This document shows, piece by piece, positions 1 to 11,683 of a DNA stretch of 64,000 bases. A model generated the notes under the pieces. It saw nothing but the letters and a program-made list of their open reading frames with translations, did not search any database and had not been told where the DNA came from. The stretch's first letter is position 1. Every line of letters begins with the position of its first letter. The stretch is from Cryptomeria japonica (taxonomy: Eukaryota; Streptophyta; Pinopsida; Cupressales; Cupressaceae), in assembly GCF_030272615.1 (NCBI RefSeq), contig NC_081411.1:826082397-826146396 (forward strand). The letters are read 5' to 3'. The translations under genes and the position numbers were made by a program.

Positions 1-780
1 TAGTGACTTCTTGTCCCTCATGAGGAAACTTTACACATTGGTGATATGTAGAAGTAACCGCTTGCATGTTGTGAATCCATGGTCTTCCCAGAAGAATGTT
101 ATAGGATATATTCAAATCTAAAACCTGGCATAATGTATTCCTTTCCACAGGTCCTATTTTGATTGGTAACATCATAGTTCCTTTAGAAGAACGCTCTTCT
201 TCATCATAAGCCTTAATGGTTATTTTCTTCTTTGGATCTACTGCATTTTCTGAATATCCCGAAGCCTTTATTAAACTTAATGCATAAATGTTTAAGCCAA
301 CTCCACCATCTATGAGTACGCATTTGACACAAGTTTTGTGAATGGTGACTTCAACATGTAAGGGAGCATTGTGAGGATGTTGCAAGGATGCATCATCAAT
401 TTCAGAAAATGGTAAACAATGAGGGGCTATAAGGTACCCCACCATGTTTTGGAACTGATCTACATCCACGTATTTTAAAACTGTTGTTTCCATTAGAGAT
501 ATTTCCAAAATTTCCTTATGTATAGGTGAAACTTTGAGAATTTCTAAAATTGGTATTTGAGTAGGTATTCTTTGCAATTGTTCCACTAAGTTATATTATC
601 ATGAAGTGGATTTTGATTCCTTTGTTATACCCAAAAATGTAACCTTCGCTTTGCTTCTTGTAATGACGTTGATTGGTTCTTAAGGTGGGTCATCTTTAAC
701 GATAATGACATTTACCACATCATCATAGGTATAAGTGTAGTTCACTTTGGCTTTGCCTTTGTCATCTTTTGATTTAGATT
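1..780 (-). pseudogene. Element D retropepsin-like protease and preceding linker (broken, runs off left edge)
   Basis: Read on the minus strand, the linker contains a stop near 680, two adjacent stops near 600, and then a protease whose active-site region reads LIDGGVGLNIYAL, followed by the ILLGRPWIH motif that marks the C-terminal half of plant Ty3/gypsy aspartic proteases. The same two motifs occur in elements A, B and C. In a live element this enzyme would cut the Gag-Pol polyprotein inside the particle. The segment is cut off by the window edge just after the FPHEGQEVT region. The family is clear from motif order; activity is excluded by the upstream stops. Confidence 0.8.
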
Positions 781-782
781 GT

Positions 783-2369
783 TCATTCACCTTTTTCATA
801 TTTTGGAAGTGGAGTTTTGAAGGCTAGATGTGATTTGTTTGTCTTATGACTATCCACTGTGATAGTTCCATTATCAATTAAATCTTGGATAAGGTGCTTC
901 AATCTTTGACAATCATTAGTTTGGTGTCCTTTATTTCGATGGTAATTGTAAAAATTATTGTTGTTCCACCAATTAGGTTTGACTTGTGGTTCATAACTTC
1001 TTGCTTCTGGGAAAGTAATTAGTTTATTCACAAGAAGAGTTTTCAAAGTTGATTCTAAGGGTTCTCCAATGTTTTTGAATTTCCTGCAGGGATTGGAGAA
1101 GAAAGACTTGGATGTATTGTTTTCTTGATTGCTATTGTTCGAGATTTGACTTGATAGATTAAAGATGGGTTACTATTTTGTATCATTATTGCCGTCATTT
1201 CCTCCATTGATGACATTCCTATTCTTTGACCAGAATATGGGTTTGTCATTGTTATTGTTGTTGTTGTAGGAATTATTGTAAAGCTTTATCTCTCCTTTCT
1301 TTACCATTGCATCTTCTATTTTTACACCATTTTCAATCATCTTGGCAAAAGAAGGAGGACATTGCATTTTTAGACGATAACTCATTTCACTAATAATATT
1401 GTCAATGAAGATGTCCATTTTCTCTTGATCAGGTACATCTCTTGGATACCTATTAAACATTCATTTCCATCACTATAAGAAGATCATGAAAGATTCACCA
1501 TTACTTTGCTTAACATTGCATATATCCAGTATTGTTATCTCATTTCTTACATTGTAGGAGTATTGTGAAATAAATCTATTCACAAGTTCTTCAAAATATT
1601 TGATTCCAGATGTTAATCTTAAGAACCATTCCATCGATTGTCCATTTAAACTCCTAGGGAATAGACACATTAGGTAAGTTTTATCATGTGCAAATTCCAT
1701 ACTCATAGTACAAAATTCCCTAATGTGATCTTGAGGATCAGATTTCCCATCGTATTTATCATATTTAGGGATTTCACAATGTTGTGGAAATGGTATAATA
1801 TTTAAACTTTTATCAAAAGGATACAAGCAAATATCTTCCAATGAATACTTCTTGGAACTTGTTCCATTCTGTATATCTTGTATTTGTTGTTATAGGGTTT
1901 GCATTTGTTGAGTGAGATTTAATAAAGGATTATCCATATGGTTTCTCCTTGTCTCTTCATAAGTTATTCTATCACTATGTTCTCTTCTTGTGTCATCATG
2001 TTCTTTTCTTGTTTTATCTCCCCTTGTTTCTTCATGGCTTTCTTTTTTTATATCCTCGTTATTTGGATCATCTATGTTTTGAGTGTTAATCATCTCTGCA
2101 TCTTGTTTCAAGCCTGCTATGTTAAAGTCTTGTGGCAATTTAGCCCCTAATTTTGCCAACATTAAAAGATATTTTTCTTTTTGTTTTGCTTGTAACTTTT
2201 CTATTAGTCTATCAAATTTAAAATCTTTCTCAAGATCTCTAATGGTGTTATTGACCGCTTCTTCATCAACAACCATATACCCAAAAGTTTGGAACATTGA
2301 ATTATCTTCTTCCATTTGTTTTTGTTGTTTTCTTAATTGCTTGTATTGAGCTCTAGTCCAAACTGGCAT
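783..2369 (-). pseudogene. Element D gag (capsid and zinc-knuckle region), broken
   Basis: Gag is readable in pieces. An N-terminal charged segment (2369-1890) begins MPVWTRAQYKQLRKQQKQ. The capsid domain of the retrotransposon gag type (1841-1473) contains KYDKYDGKSDPQDHIREF and the conserved EWF. A middle segment (1460-1173) is asparagine-rich near its end. The C-terminal part (1046-783) carries YHRNKGHQTNDC, a knuckle of the C-x2-H-x4-H-x4-C type in which the first cysteine is tyrosine. Consecutive stops TAG and TGA sit just after the GESF motif near 1470, and frameshifts separate the pieces. Gag would form the particle core. The homology to gag of A, B and C is strong; function is lost. 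Confidence 0.8.
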
Positions 2370-3329
2370 GTGATTGCTTTGAAAAATTTCTGAAGTTTTG
2401 AACTTCTAAAAAAAAACAACTCAACAGATGATTATTGGTTTAGGAAGGTATGCTTTGTTGATTTTATCACTGTTGTTAGTTCATTGTGATAAAGTGTCTC
2501 TTTGTTGAAAAGCACATCCTTGCAAAATTTCTCCATCAAATTATGTCCCACAACCACGTAAATAGTGACAAAAACGGTGTAGGAATGTCCTATGTTTTAA
2601 CAAGATCTTGCAATTGATATACAAGAATCTTATCCTCTTCTGAGTAGCTTTATAACTAGGCTTTCTTTTCTTAAGGCGACATTTAAAAGTATTATAAGCA
2701 TATGATAGTTTACAAGTTTTCTTGATTCCAATGTGAGTGCAATTCTGATTTTGATATAACCTAGGTTCAAAATAGGAATGATATATCCAAGATAATGAAC
2801 AAAAGGTGGATTGATCAAGTTTCGTGATAGAGGATTTGATATATCTTGATGAGAAACTGATAATGATGTTGATTTTTTGCACTTAAGACGATTGAGTCAC
2901 TAGCTTGTTTAATGTTTTATGCTTATGGAAACCTTTTGGAACTATCCAGTTGGATTGGTAACCCAGTTATCGAACTAGTTTGAAAATGTGTAATAGTTTA
3001 AAGACAACTCTACTCAAGAAGTGTTTTGATACTGACTTTGAAATTTTGGTTTGATATGCTTTGTCTCAGATGTGAGAAAGCATTTGTGCTAACTTTTTGG
3101 TCAAAAGTGCTAACTTATGGGACAAATGTGCTACTTTGTTTCTTGAAAGCATTGCTCTAACTATGTTTCAAGGATTTTTCAAATTTTCCATCAAGTTGTT
3201 AGATTTTTGCTCATTTTTAGATGATGATTTTTTTCAAATTTTCACCATTTTGAGCATGTTATAGACATAGAAGACACAATGTTTGAAAAGAAAAATGCAC
3301 AAGCAAGCACAAAATCCTATGGCAGGCTG
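2370..3329 (-). other. Element D leader, gag-proximal part
   Basis: Untranslated leader of element D with no credible coding frame. Around 3060-3170 it holds a few degenerate copies of a motif like AAAGTGCTAACTT, related to the minisatellite nearer the primer-binding site. Nothing else recognised. Confidence 0.6.
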
Positions 3330-3930
3330 AGACAATAATTGTTGAATCTCACATGGGTTTCCCCTGAGGCTATGCTATTCAGAGCGGATATTTAGACGCT
3401 TGACCCCACTTGCTCCACCCTTGGCACTCACTTCTCTGGGGCAGCCAAGCACTAGTTTCCATGAAAAATACCCATGGAAAACTTTATATCTCTACTAAGA
3501 ACCATATGTATGCGAGCTGCTTCAGAGGCCCAACCTCATGCGCCAACAATTAGAAGGACTTTAGCAACTAGTACAAATATTTTTTAGTAAAGGCTTCAGG
3601 TCATGTGGCCATACATGCGACGCTTTCAGCTCTGTAAATACAGAAGGTTCCCAACCTATAGAGGTTACGCTCCATAGGGTTTATGGGGAAACATAGTGTT
3701 GGTATGAACTTATTATCACATATTGTTTGTGACTTTCATCACAAAAACAATTTATTTAGAGTGGATCAAAAGGACTCGGTATTAGCCCATTTCCACTTTG
3801 GGTGGTTCCCCTCTCACTGGCCCCCTCAAGGCAGCTCAGGAAGGCAGACCCTCTAAAGGTTACACATAAAATATAGTCGGTTTGGTTTTTTGATCACCGT
3901 ATGAGGGTGAGAGCATACTTACCTACTACT
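3330..3930 (-). repeat. Conserved leader block, element D copy
   Basis: About 600 bp that recurs, with substitutions and indels, in the leaders of A (10240-10830, plus), C (34660-35260, plus) and B (50630-51300, minus). Recognisable shared pieces include the complements of GGTCAGACCTCT, GAGATACAAAG, GAAGTGAGTGCC and the TGAGATTCAAC stretch. No open frame is conserved. Its retention across families with unrelated LTRs suggests an RNA-level role such as packaging or internal initiation, which is inference. Confidence 0.7.
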
Positions 3931-4204
3931 TCATCAAGCACGGAAAACACATGTTTATTTTAGCCCTCTACAATCTATGTGCAATTACTTTAAAGAAGTC
4001 AATCAAAATGCAACTTGCATGCTGTCAATTTATCCCTTAGTTAAGCTAAATGAGCAAGATATGATGTGTTACTTTCCAAAATAAAACTCCTAATTAGCTA
4101 CGTGAGAAAATGCATGAAATTTTCTTTAAAACAATCATGCACATAGATATGTTAGTAGTTTGAAATTTTCAATTCTTGGATATTCAGACCTAGAGGACAA
4201 AAGT

Positions 4205-4450
4205 GTGAACCTCTAATACGAAAGCGCTGCTCTGCGGACTAAAATGTGAAAATTCACTAACAAAAGTGCTAACCGAAATGACAAATGCATTAATATCATT
4301 AAAAAAATTGCTAACCTAAGTATCAAATGCGTTAATTTGCCAACAAAAGCGCTAACCTAAATGCCAAATGCGCTAACCTAAGAGATAAAAGCGCTAACCT
4401 AAGAGATAAAAGCGCTAATCTATTAAATGAAAGCACTCTTAGAACTCACA
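4205..4450 (-). repeat. Minisatellite AAAGCGCTAACCTAAGAGAT in element D leader
   Basis: About ten degenerate tandem units of roughly 20 bp on the plus strand, core GCGCTAACC, best preserved at 4346-4420. It lies about 90 bp from the primer-binding site. Element B has a different minisatellite at the equivalent position. Confidence 0.8.
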
Positions 4451-4535
4451 CAAGTGCGAATCTAGATTACAAATGTGTTAAACTTATGTTTGTGAGAACT
4501 AGACAGGATATTAGAAAGATATATGTGAGGCTCCA

Positions 4536-4553
4536 GCCCCATGGTGGGCACCA
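4536..4553 (-). other. Primer-binding site, element D
   Basis: On the minus strand the 5' LTR is followed by TTTT and then TGGTGCCCACCATGGGGC, the position and the TGG start expected for a site complementary to a tRNA 3' CCA end. I did not identify the tRNA with certainty. Confidence 0.7.
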
Positions 4554-4557
4554 AAAA

Positions 4558-5667
4558 TGTGTTGACTTGAATTTCATCACCAAAATACTACTTGCAACAT
4601 ATTAGTTTCACAAAATACAAAGGAAATACTACAGGAAATCCAAACTCAACCAATAAAACTACATGAAATTGATATAAAATAAAAACACTATTATTATCTT
4701 CATGATTTAAGTCTCATTGTGTCCTAACTCCACTATTCCTAGTTGTAGATGATTTGCTCTCAGAAAAGCACTGGTAGCTTCCAAGATGGCATATGAAGAA
4801 TAGACTGATAACTGATACTATGTTATGCAATGGAAATGATTTAAAGCTAAATGATTATGCTAAATGAGAAATGTTAAATTTGCTAATTTGCTTCAAGATA
4901 AAAACTCACAGATGCATAAATTTTATTCAAATTTTTAACTTGAAGACTAACTCTTTCTCAATTCAAACACCTACTTTTATAGACTTGTGAGAGGACAAGA
5001 TGATGTGTCATGGATCAACGGTCAAGATCAAATTTGCAAATTTGGATGGCTGTGAACAAAGTTGAAGGTTGAGAGAAAGGGGGAAGGAGAAGACACGTGT
5101 CACTCATCTCACCTTGACTAGGTTGCTAACTGAGGGAATCTAGGGATGGTTGGAGAAGATTTAGGCATGAGAGGACAAGTGGACTCAAGTCCTTCCTTAG
5201 ATATAAGGATGTTGGAGATAAGTGGCTAATAAATGTTTTATTTATTTAATTTTGTTGAATTAATTTAGCCACATGATGGATGAGTTGGCAAAGGAAAGAT
5301 GAAGTGGAGATGGAAGATGAGTTGGAAATGAATTAAATCATTTTATGAAATAATTTAATATTTAAGACTATAGGATAGAAGAATAACCATTAAATTTTAG
5401 ATATTTAATTGATTGATTTGAGGAATAACTAAATATTAGATATTTAATTAATTGATTTGAAGAATAATTAAATATTAGATATTTAATTAATTGATTAGAA
5501 GAAAAGGATAAATGAATTAATTAATAAAATATTTCAATTAAATTAATTAATAGAAAGACACAAAATGAATTAAATTCTTTTCAAATTAACTATTTAATAG
5601 AAGAATAATTATTTAATAAATATAAAATATTTATTTAATCACTCATAGCCATTTTTATGTGTATACA
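4558..5667 (-). repeat. 5' LTR of element D
   Basis: Minus-strand LTR of 1110 bp, starting TGTATACACATAAAAATGG and ending CAACACA. The start resembles the TGTAGACACCTAAAA start of the A and B LTRs, and the end is followed by a primer-binding site. The first 400 bp are very AT-rich with TTAATTAAT runs. Only one copy is in the window, so ends were set by the TG..CA rule and flanking context. Confidence 0.78.
4974..4981 (-). promoter_or_regulatory. TATA box in element D LTR
   Basis: TATAAAAG on the minus strand, about 690 bp into the LTR and in the expected place for the U3/R border. No other strong TATA was seen in this LTR. Confidence 0.55.
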
Positions 5668-7235
5668 CATACTACTATTTATTTGATTTATAGAGGACCT
5701 TCAAATCCTCTGGATGGTGGCATTCCAGAGGAGGCATGAACTGGTAAAAAGGTAAATTATTCTTTTTTGAAAACCTTTGGTTGTGAAACTTTTGTCCATG
5801 TTCAGAAAGAAAATAGAATCAAGCTTGACGCTAAATCTCAAAATGTACCTTCATTGGATATGGAATGGGCGACTTTGGTTATCGGTTATGGGATTTTGAA
5901 AATCAAAATATACTTAGAAGTAGAAATGTTATATTCAATGAGAAGGTCATGTATAAAGAACAAATGCAAGAAAACAAGAATTAACGGGTCAAAAAGGAAT
6001 GTGTGGTTCTAGATGAGATGCCTAAGAATAGAATGATATTAGTACTTGATACTCAACAACAACAAAATATCCTACAGGCTCCTAAAAGTGCTAGACATTC
6101 TACGAGGTTAAGTAGACCTCTTGAAATATGTTCTCCTTATTTGTATTTTATTTTATTAACTGGTTCTGGTGAACTAGAAGGTTATGAAGAAGCAATGCAG
6201 GTAGATGCCAAACAACAGTGGGAGCTAGGCATGAAAGAGGAAATGGATTTCTTGATGTAGAACCAGACTTGGGACTTAGTCCCATTACTTGTAGGAAAAA
6301 GAGCCTTGCCAAATGAATAGATTTATAGGCTAAATGTGGAGGATGGACGACATAAAAGATATAAGGCCAAACTTGTGGTGAAAGGTTTTGCACCAAAAAA
6401 GGGTATAGATTTTGATGAAATATTTTCTCTGGTTGTAAAAATGACTACAATTAGAACTGTTCTAAGTCCTGTGGCTGCAAAAGGATTGCATATTGAACAA
6501 CTAGATGTTAAAACAACTTTTCTCCATGGGGATTTGGAGGAAGAAATATACATTCAACAACCATAGGGATATGAGGTCAAAGGTAAGGAGGAGTAAGTGT
6601 GCAGATTGAAGAAGAGTCTGTATGGTCTAAAGCAAGCTCACTAGCAATGGTATTTGAAATTTGATAGTTTCATGGCTAAAAGAAGGTTACCATAGATGTC
6701 ATTCTGATCATTGTGTTTATTTTAAGAGATTGGATATTGCCAGTTATATTATTCTATTACTTTATGTTCATGACATGCTTCTACTAGGACTAACATGCAT
6801 CATACAAATGAACTGAAATAAAAATTAGCAAGGTCATTTTCTATGAAGGATTTGGAAGTAGCTAAGAAAATCCTTGGTATGAGGATTTCATGAGACAAGA
6901 AAAATGGAACATGATCTTTGTTCCAAAGTGAGTATATAAAGGTGTTGAAAATATTTTACATGCAGAATTCAAAACCAGTTAGTATGCTTTGGCTAGTCAT
7001 TTCAAATTGACTAAGGAGATGTGTCCAAAGACATGCAAAAAGAGGTAAAGAAAATGTCTAACATTCTGTATTCATCAGCTATTGGCAATCTGATGTATGC
7101 AATGATATGCACATGGTGAGATATTGCACATGCAGTGGGAGTTGTAAGCAAGTATATGAGCTCAATCCGATAATGGAACATTGGAATGTTGTCAAATGGA
7201 TTCTTAGGTATTTGAGAGGTACTACTACAAAGGTA
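5668..7235 (+). pseudogene. Ty1/copia pol remnant (integrase end, reverse transcriptase)
   Basis: Broken copia polyprotein. It starts in mid-integrase (YLIYRGPSNPLDGGIPEE), continues through the GCETFVHVQKE segment, and then reads the copia-type reverse transcriptase: YKAKLVVKGFAPKKGIDFDE, LDVKTTFLHGDLEEEIY and the LKKSLYGLKQA motif. Many in-frame stops and several frameshifts are present. The catalytic YVDD box near 6764-6775 reads YVHD, so one of the two metal-binding aspartates is lost as well. It ends after WILRYLRGTT, before RNase H. The left truncation is the insertion point of element D; the right end was lost by deletion or divergence. Confidence 0.9.
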
Positions 7236-7240
7236 GTGTA

Positions 7241-8172
7241 GTTTCTTTTCAATTCCAATTTTTTTTCTCTGCCATTTTCAATATAGTATTAGAGAGAGAA
7301 TTTTTTTTTCTATAAAATGCCAATGATAAATAACTTAATACAAGAAGAATGCATTGGATAAAGGTGCTTAAACTTCTATTTTGTTTGGTCAAATTAAAAT
7401 CCTTGTTATTCACAACTTGCTATTTCCTTGCACCTTTTGTGGTAAAAAAAAAGAAAAAGGGAAAGCACACGAATTTGGATATTCCTATGGCAACACTAGA
7501 ACCAATAAAAGGAGATGAAAGCATAAATAAATCTACAATAGGAAGTGAATTAGAGGCATCAAAAGATGTATAAGATTGGAAAAAATAAATACTCCAACAT
7601 CTAAATAAAAACCCATCAAAAGGCCAAGAAAACTTAGTTTGATTCTTGTGTATTATTTTCTTCCTTGCAAATTGATTCCCAACACTTTGTTTCCCAACAC
7701 TTTGTTGTACTACAAAGCTTAAACATTATTGAAAGCATCAGAGTTGGAACACTTTTTGAAAAATGAATTCAAAACAAAGTTGCAGAGGACAAAGGGATTA
7801 TCTAGGAAAAGTCTAGTAGTGAAAAATCTCCTGTATAGTTTTTTGAGAAAGAACTATTTATTGTCTTACAATATTTAAGGCTTGAATTGGAAACTTCTTA
7901 GATGGAATTGGTGGAAAATGGCTAATCATCTACTAGCTTAGGTATGCATTATTTTAGTTTATTTTATTATTCTAACAAACCATACTCATTACTCTTAATT
8001 CAATTTATTTTTCAAAAGATAAAAATGAGTTGTGAAATGAGATTTAGGTTCCCAAAGTTTAAATAGGTGTTAAGATAAATATTTTGATACTTTTTAGTGA
8101 TATGAGTTTAATGAGAGATTAATTTTTATTGAAGTGCAAAATTTACAAGTTTACGTCATATAACATATGTTG
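7241..8172 (+). other. Unclassified spacer between copia remnant and element A
   Basis: AT-rich, with a short open frame at 7349-7573 (74 codons) that matches nothing I recognise and has no coding signature. Its right end, followed by ATTTC, was the target of element A and was once continuous with 21036. Confidence 0.5.
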
Positions 8173-8177
8173 ATTTC
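8173..8177. repeat. Target-site duplication ATTTC, left of element A
   Basis: Identical to ATTTC at 21031-21035, immediately outside the two LTRs. The exact 5-bp match proves that the two LTRs bound a single insertion. Confidence 0.93.
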
Positions 8178-8973
8178 TGTAGACAACTAAAAATGTTCTG
8201 TCTAATTAAATAAATATTTTTATTTATTTAATTATTTTATCCTAATTCTTCTATTAATTAATTCTCTTCTAAGCCTTTCCTCATTTAAATAAATACTTTT
8301 ATTTATTTAAATTAAATAAATATTTTATTTATTTAATTGATCCCATTTCTTCTATTAAATAAATAAATCTTTATTTATTTAATTAATTCATTACCCTTTT
8401 CTACCCATGGCACATGTCATTCATCTCTTAATTCCTACACTACATACCCCCTTTATCATTTTATTGTTTCTTCTACCTACCCTTTAATCCTAGCCGACCA
8501 TCTATCTTTTATACCTCTTAATCTTATCCCTCTATTTCTTAAAGTGTCTTCTATATAAGAGGATGCTTATTTCATTATCAACCCTAATTTCTAATAAACA
8601 TTCTATTCAACTAATAAAACAATTGATCTTATACAATCAAGCCTTTTTGCGATCAAGCTATCAACCACATTTTCGTTCTTTGTTGAGCTCTTGTGCACAC
8701 ATAAAATCTAAGAGCAAATATATCAAGCAAGATCATTGAAGATAGGAAGACAACGGAGATTGAAACCCTACAAGATCATTGAAGATAGGAAGACAACGGA
8801 GATTGAAACCCTACTAGACATGTGAATGGAAATATTTCTTTATTTTTATTGATTTACATGATCTTAGGTATCTGTATTGGTATTGGTGAATGTTTCATTG
8901 TAGGATTTAGATTGTTTGTGGTATAATATCTATGGTTTTACAATAGTTCACTATTCACTTTTCACCATACACA
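8178..8973 (+). repeat. 5' LTR of element A
   Basis: Runs from TGTAGACAACTAAAA to CATACACA. It contains AT-rich ATTTATTTAATT runs in its first 220 bp and a tandem 43-bp duplication at about 8728-8815 (unit AAGATCATTGAAGATAGG..) that is single in the 3' LTR, so the duplication arose after insertion. Confidence 0.93.
8552..8558 (+). promoter_or_regulatory. TATA box of element A 5' LTR
   Basis: TATATAA in the context CTTCTATATAAGAGGA. The same context recurs in the 3' LTR (20652, one base changed) and in the LTR of element C (33148), so it is a conserved core promoter. Confidence 0.7.
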
Positions 8974-8994
8974 TTTTGGCACGCTTGGTGGGAC
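8974..8994 (+). other. Primer-binding site of element A
   Basis: TTT followed by TGGCACGCTTGGTGGGAC directly after the LTR. Element C has TGGCACACCCGGTGGGAC at the same place, probably the less mutated form. The tRNA was not identified with certainty. Confidence 0.78.
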
Positions 8995-9122
8995 ATGGAT
9001 TTTTGTTAGATCTATGTTTTTTGCAAGTTTTTATAACCCTATATTGTTGTTTTGTAAAATAATTTGGAGAATAACCTTGTGCAGCTAGGGTTTTCGACAC
9101 AAGATTAAGATCTTGGAGAGAT

Positions 9123-10035
9123 TTGATCTGATATGCTAAATGGATTGGAATTTTTGCACCAATTTATTTTTACAGGTTTGGGACAGTATCAAGAGATCTC
9201 AATCCAAAATTAATAATTTTTGGAGCATATTTGAATTTATTATGAACCTTTTATGGTTTTTCATAAAAAAATAATTTTTAGAAAAAATGAGCGAATTTTT
9301 CGGATTTTTTTACAATTTTAGAAATTTATCAAAATGCTATAGGGGGTCTATTTTTTGTGATTTAAATCTTGATGCAAAATATTTCATTAAAAATTGGATT
9401 TTTAAAAATTAGTGTTTTTCATTATTTTGATCAGATCTGATAAATGGCTTGAAATTTTTGTATAAATTTGTTTTTATAGGTCAAAAATAGTATCAGAAGT
9501 GCTTCATAAAAAAATCATATTTTTTGGAGCATATTTGAATTTTCTATGAATTGTTTATGTATTTTCATAAAAAAATAATTTTGAGAGAAAATGAGTGAAT
9601 TTTTCGGATTTTTTTATAGTTTTAGAAATTTCTCAGAATTATACACAAGATGTGTTCTTTTTTATCTTAATTTTGATGCAAATTATTTCATAAAAAAATG
9701 GATCTTTAAAAATTAGGGTTTTGCATTATTTTGATCATATCTCACAAACTGCTTGGAATTTTTGCAGGAAGTTTTAAATGCAAGTTTGAAGGGGTATCAA
9801 GAGTTTCCAGTTAAAAAATTAGTTTTTTGGGATCAATTTTACATTTTCTATGAATTTTTTATGATGTTTCATAAAAAATTAATTTTTGTAGCAAATTAGA
9901 TTTTTTTTTGGATTTTCTTACATTTCTAGAAATGTCTTGAAATTTTACAGGTGGTATGTTTGTTATGATGCAAAATAACTCATGGAAAATTAGATCTTTG
10001 AATCTATCAAAACATGTCTTGTCAAAGACCCCTAT
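9123..10035 (+). repeat. Three-unit, 304-bp tandem repeat in element A leader
   Basis: Units begin at 9123, 9427 and 9731 with TTGATCNNATCT.. followed by TTGGAATTTTTGCA, GGAGCATATTTGAATTT, a long ATAAAAAATAATTTT stretch, AGAAATTTCTC and GATGCAAAATAATTCAT. The spacing is 304 bp twice. Element C has the same array with 303-bp spacing. There is no coding capacity. Confidence 0.88.
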
Positions 10036-10239
10036 TTCACAAAGTCTTTTGGATCTAAAATTTACCTAACTTGTGTTCTTGCAGGAGGGGTATTATTTCA
10101 AAACTACTAATAATCTTGGTGCAGAAACTTTGTTAAAGATTTGTATTTAAAATTTCTTGCTTTGTCTTCTTAGTCTAGCAAACACTTCAATTGGTGCACT
10201 AAAATTGAACCAGTGGCTTTCGTGTTTTGAGCATTAGGC

Positions 10240-10830
10240 TCTTTTGTGTTTATCTTTAGAGGGCCTACCTCCCCATGTGGTCACTAGGACTACTAGCAAT
10301 GAGGGAATGAACCAAGTGAGTATGGCTAAAACCCAATCATTCCAACTGACTATAATAAATTGGCCTCTTGGGATGAAAATTTTGAAGGTTGGAGCTATCT
10401 GAGATTTATCTCATATGAAGAACTTTGTAGGGCCATTGAGGTCTAAATCATGCTTGTGTGACTAATAAAGTGTTTGGTACTTTGTTGGGCTATAGGCCTC
10501 AATCATGCTTGCAGGACTTCAAAGGATAGTCTCCTAACGAGAACCCTTACTAAAACCTTCTTGTTTTAGAAAGACCAAAAACCTTCTAGTTGTTGGCGCA
10601 GGAGGTCAGACCTCTAAAGCGGCTCACATTCTTACAATTCTTAGTAGAGATACAAAGTTCACCACAAGGAGTTTTCATGGGGACTAGTGTTTGGTTTCCC
10701 TGGAGAAGTGAGTGCCGAGGGTGGAGCTAGTGAGGTCAAGCACCTAAGTATTTTCTCTAAATTGTGTAGCTCGGGGTAACCCTACATGTGAGATTCAACA
10801 ATATTGTCTTGATCAGCCCTAGGATTTTTG
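10240..10830 (+). repeat. Conserved leader block, element A copy
   Basis: Plus-strand copy of the block shared with B, C and D. It includes GGAGGTCAGACCTCTAAAG at about 10604, GAGATACAAAGTTC, GAAGTGAGTGCCGAGG and TGAGATTCAACAATATTG. No conserved reading frame. Confidence 0.75.
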
Positions 10831-11413
10831 CTTGCATGATTAAAAAACTCAAACATTTTCAAACAAAATAAATAAATATCGTGTCTACCATGTTTTCAAG
10901 TGTATGGAAAAATATTTCACATTATATTTCACATTTGAAAACATTTTGGATCCTTAAGACAAAACACCTTCAAACATTGAGTCTTCATTGATATTATGTC
11001 TTCTTGCCACTAAAAAGTCAAAACATTGAGATTTGGTCACATTCAACAACTTTAAAATTGGACATAATTGCAAAACATTTTCAAAATCACGTCTGGGTTT
11101 ACTTAAACTACGTCTATGTTTAGAACTAAGAAATTGCAAAAGATTTGTCAAGAGAAAAGGACTTAAGTTTTTCAGATCTAAAGAGCTTCTAAGGTTGCTT
11201 CCCATAGGGCTTCATTCTTCAGTCAACTTGTCTTGGTCATACATAGTCAATCATTTTCCTTCACTTTCATTTCCCTCATACATATTTTCCAAATTTGAGT
11301 CAAAAGGTTACTTTGCTTGTCCTCATCAAACTTTGCAAACATACTATAACACAACACTAGGCGAGTCTCGCATCAAGATCTATCATCTTAGGGTCTCATT
11401 TGGTCTTCTTGAG

Positions 11414-11570
11414 TCAAGGTCAACTTACCCCATTAAGAGATCCATCATCTCTTTGGAAGCCACACCTTACTCTCAAACATACATACCTGGAATCAAGGTC
11501 AACTTACCTCATCAAGAGATCCATCATCTCTTTGGAAGCCACACCTTACTCTCATACTTTAGTCTTACAC
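11414..11570 (+). repeat. 79-bp tandem duplication before gag in element A
   Basis: Two units start at 11414 and 11493 with TCAAGGTCAACTTACC and continue CATCATCTCTTTGGAAGCC. Element C has the same pair at 53863 and 53942, so the duplication predates the split of A and C. Confidence 0.85.
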
Positions 11571-11683
11571 TCTTGGACATTTCAAGTTTACCCTAGATTC
11601 ATCTACACTTTATACACCTCTTGGTCTTCCATGGTCTTTTCATTTTCATCCTACCTTTCATTTTTGGGTCAAGACTTTAGTCC

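Larger units (their letters stand above)
1..5667 (-). mobile_element. Element D: truncated Ty3/gypsy (Tat-like) retrotransposon, 5' half
   Basis: The minus strand reads, from right to left, a 5' LTR, a primer-binding site, a leader of about 2.1 kb, gag and the start of protease; the rest lies beyond the left edge. Gag and protease are recognisably homologous to those of elements A, B and C in this window. The right end abuts a copia pol coding sequence that starts without a gap, so D was inserted into that older element. The target duplication cannot be confirmed because the other end is outside; the predicted 5 bp is CATAC. Reading frames are broken in many places, so D is dead. Confidence 0.88.

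Noticed and set aside
7349-7573. 74-codon frame with a KKKKKGK tract
   Set aside because: No homology, AT-rich, lies in spacer next to the copia remnant.
9123-10035. CRISPR-like array
   Set aside because: The units are 304-bp degenerate direct repeats in a retrotransposon leader, not short identical repeats with unique spacers; the organism is a plant.
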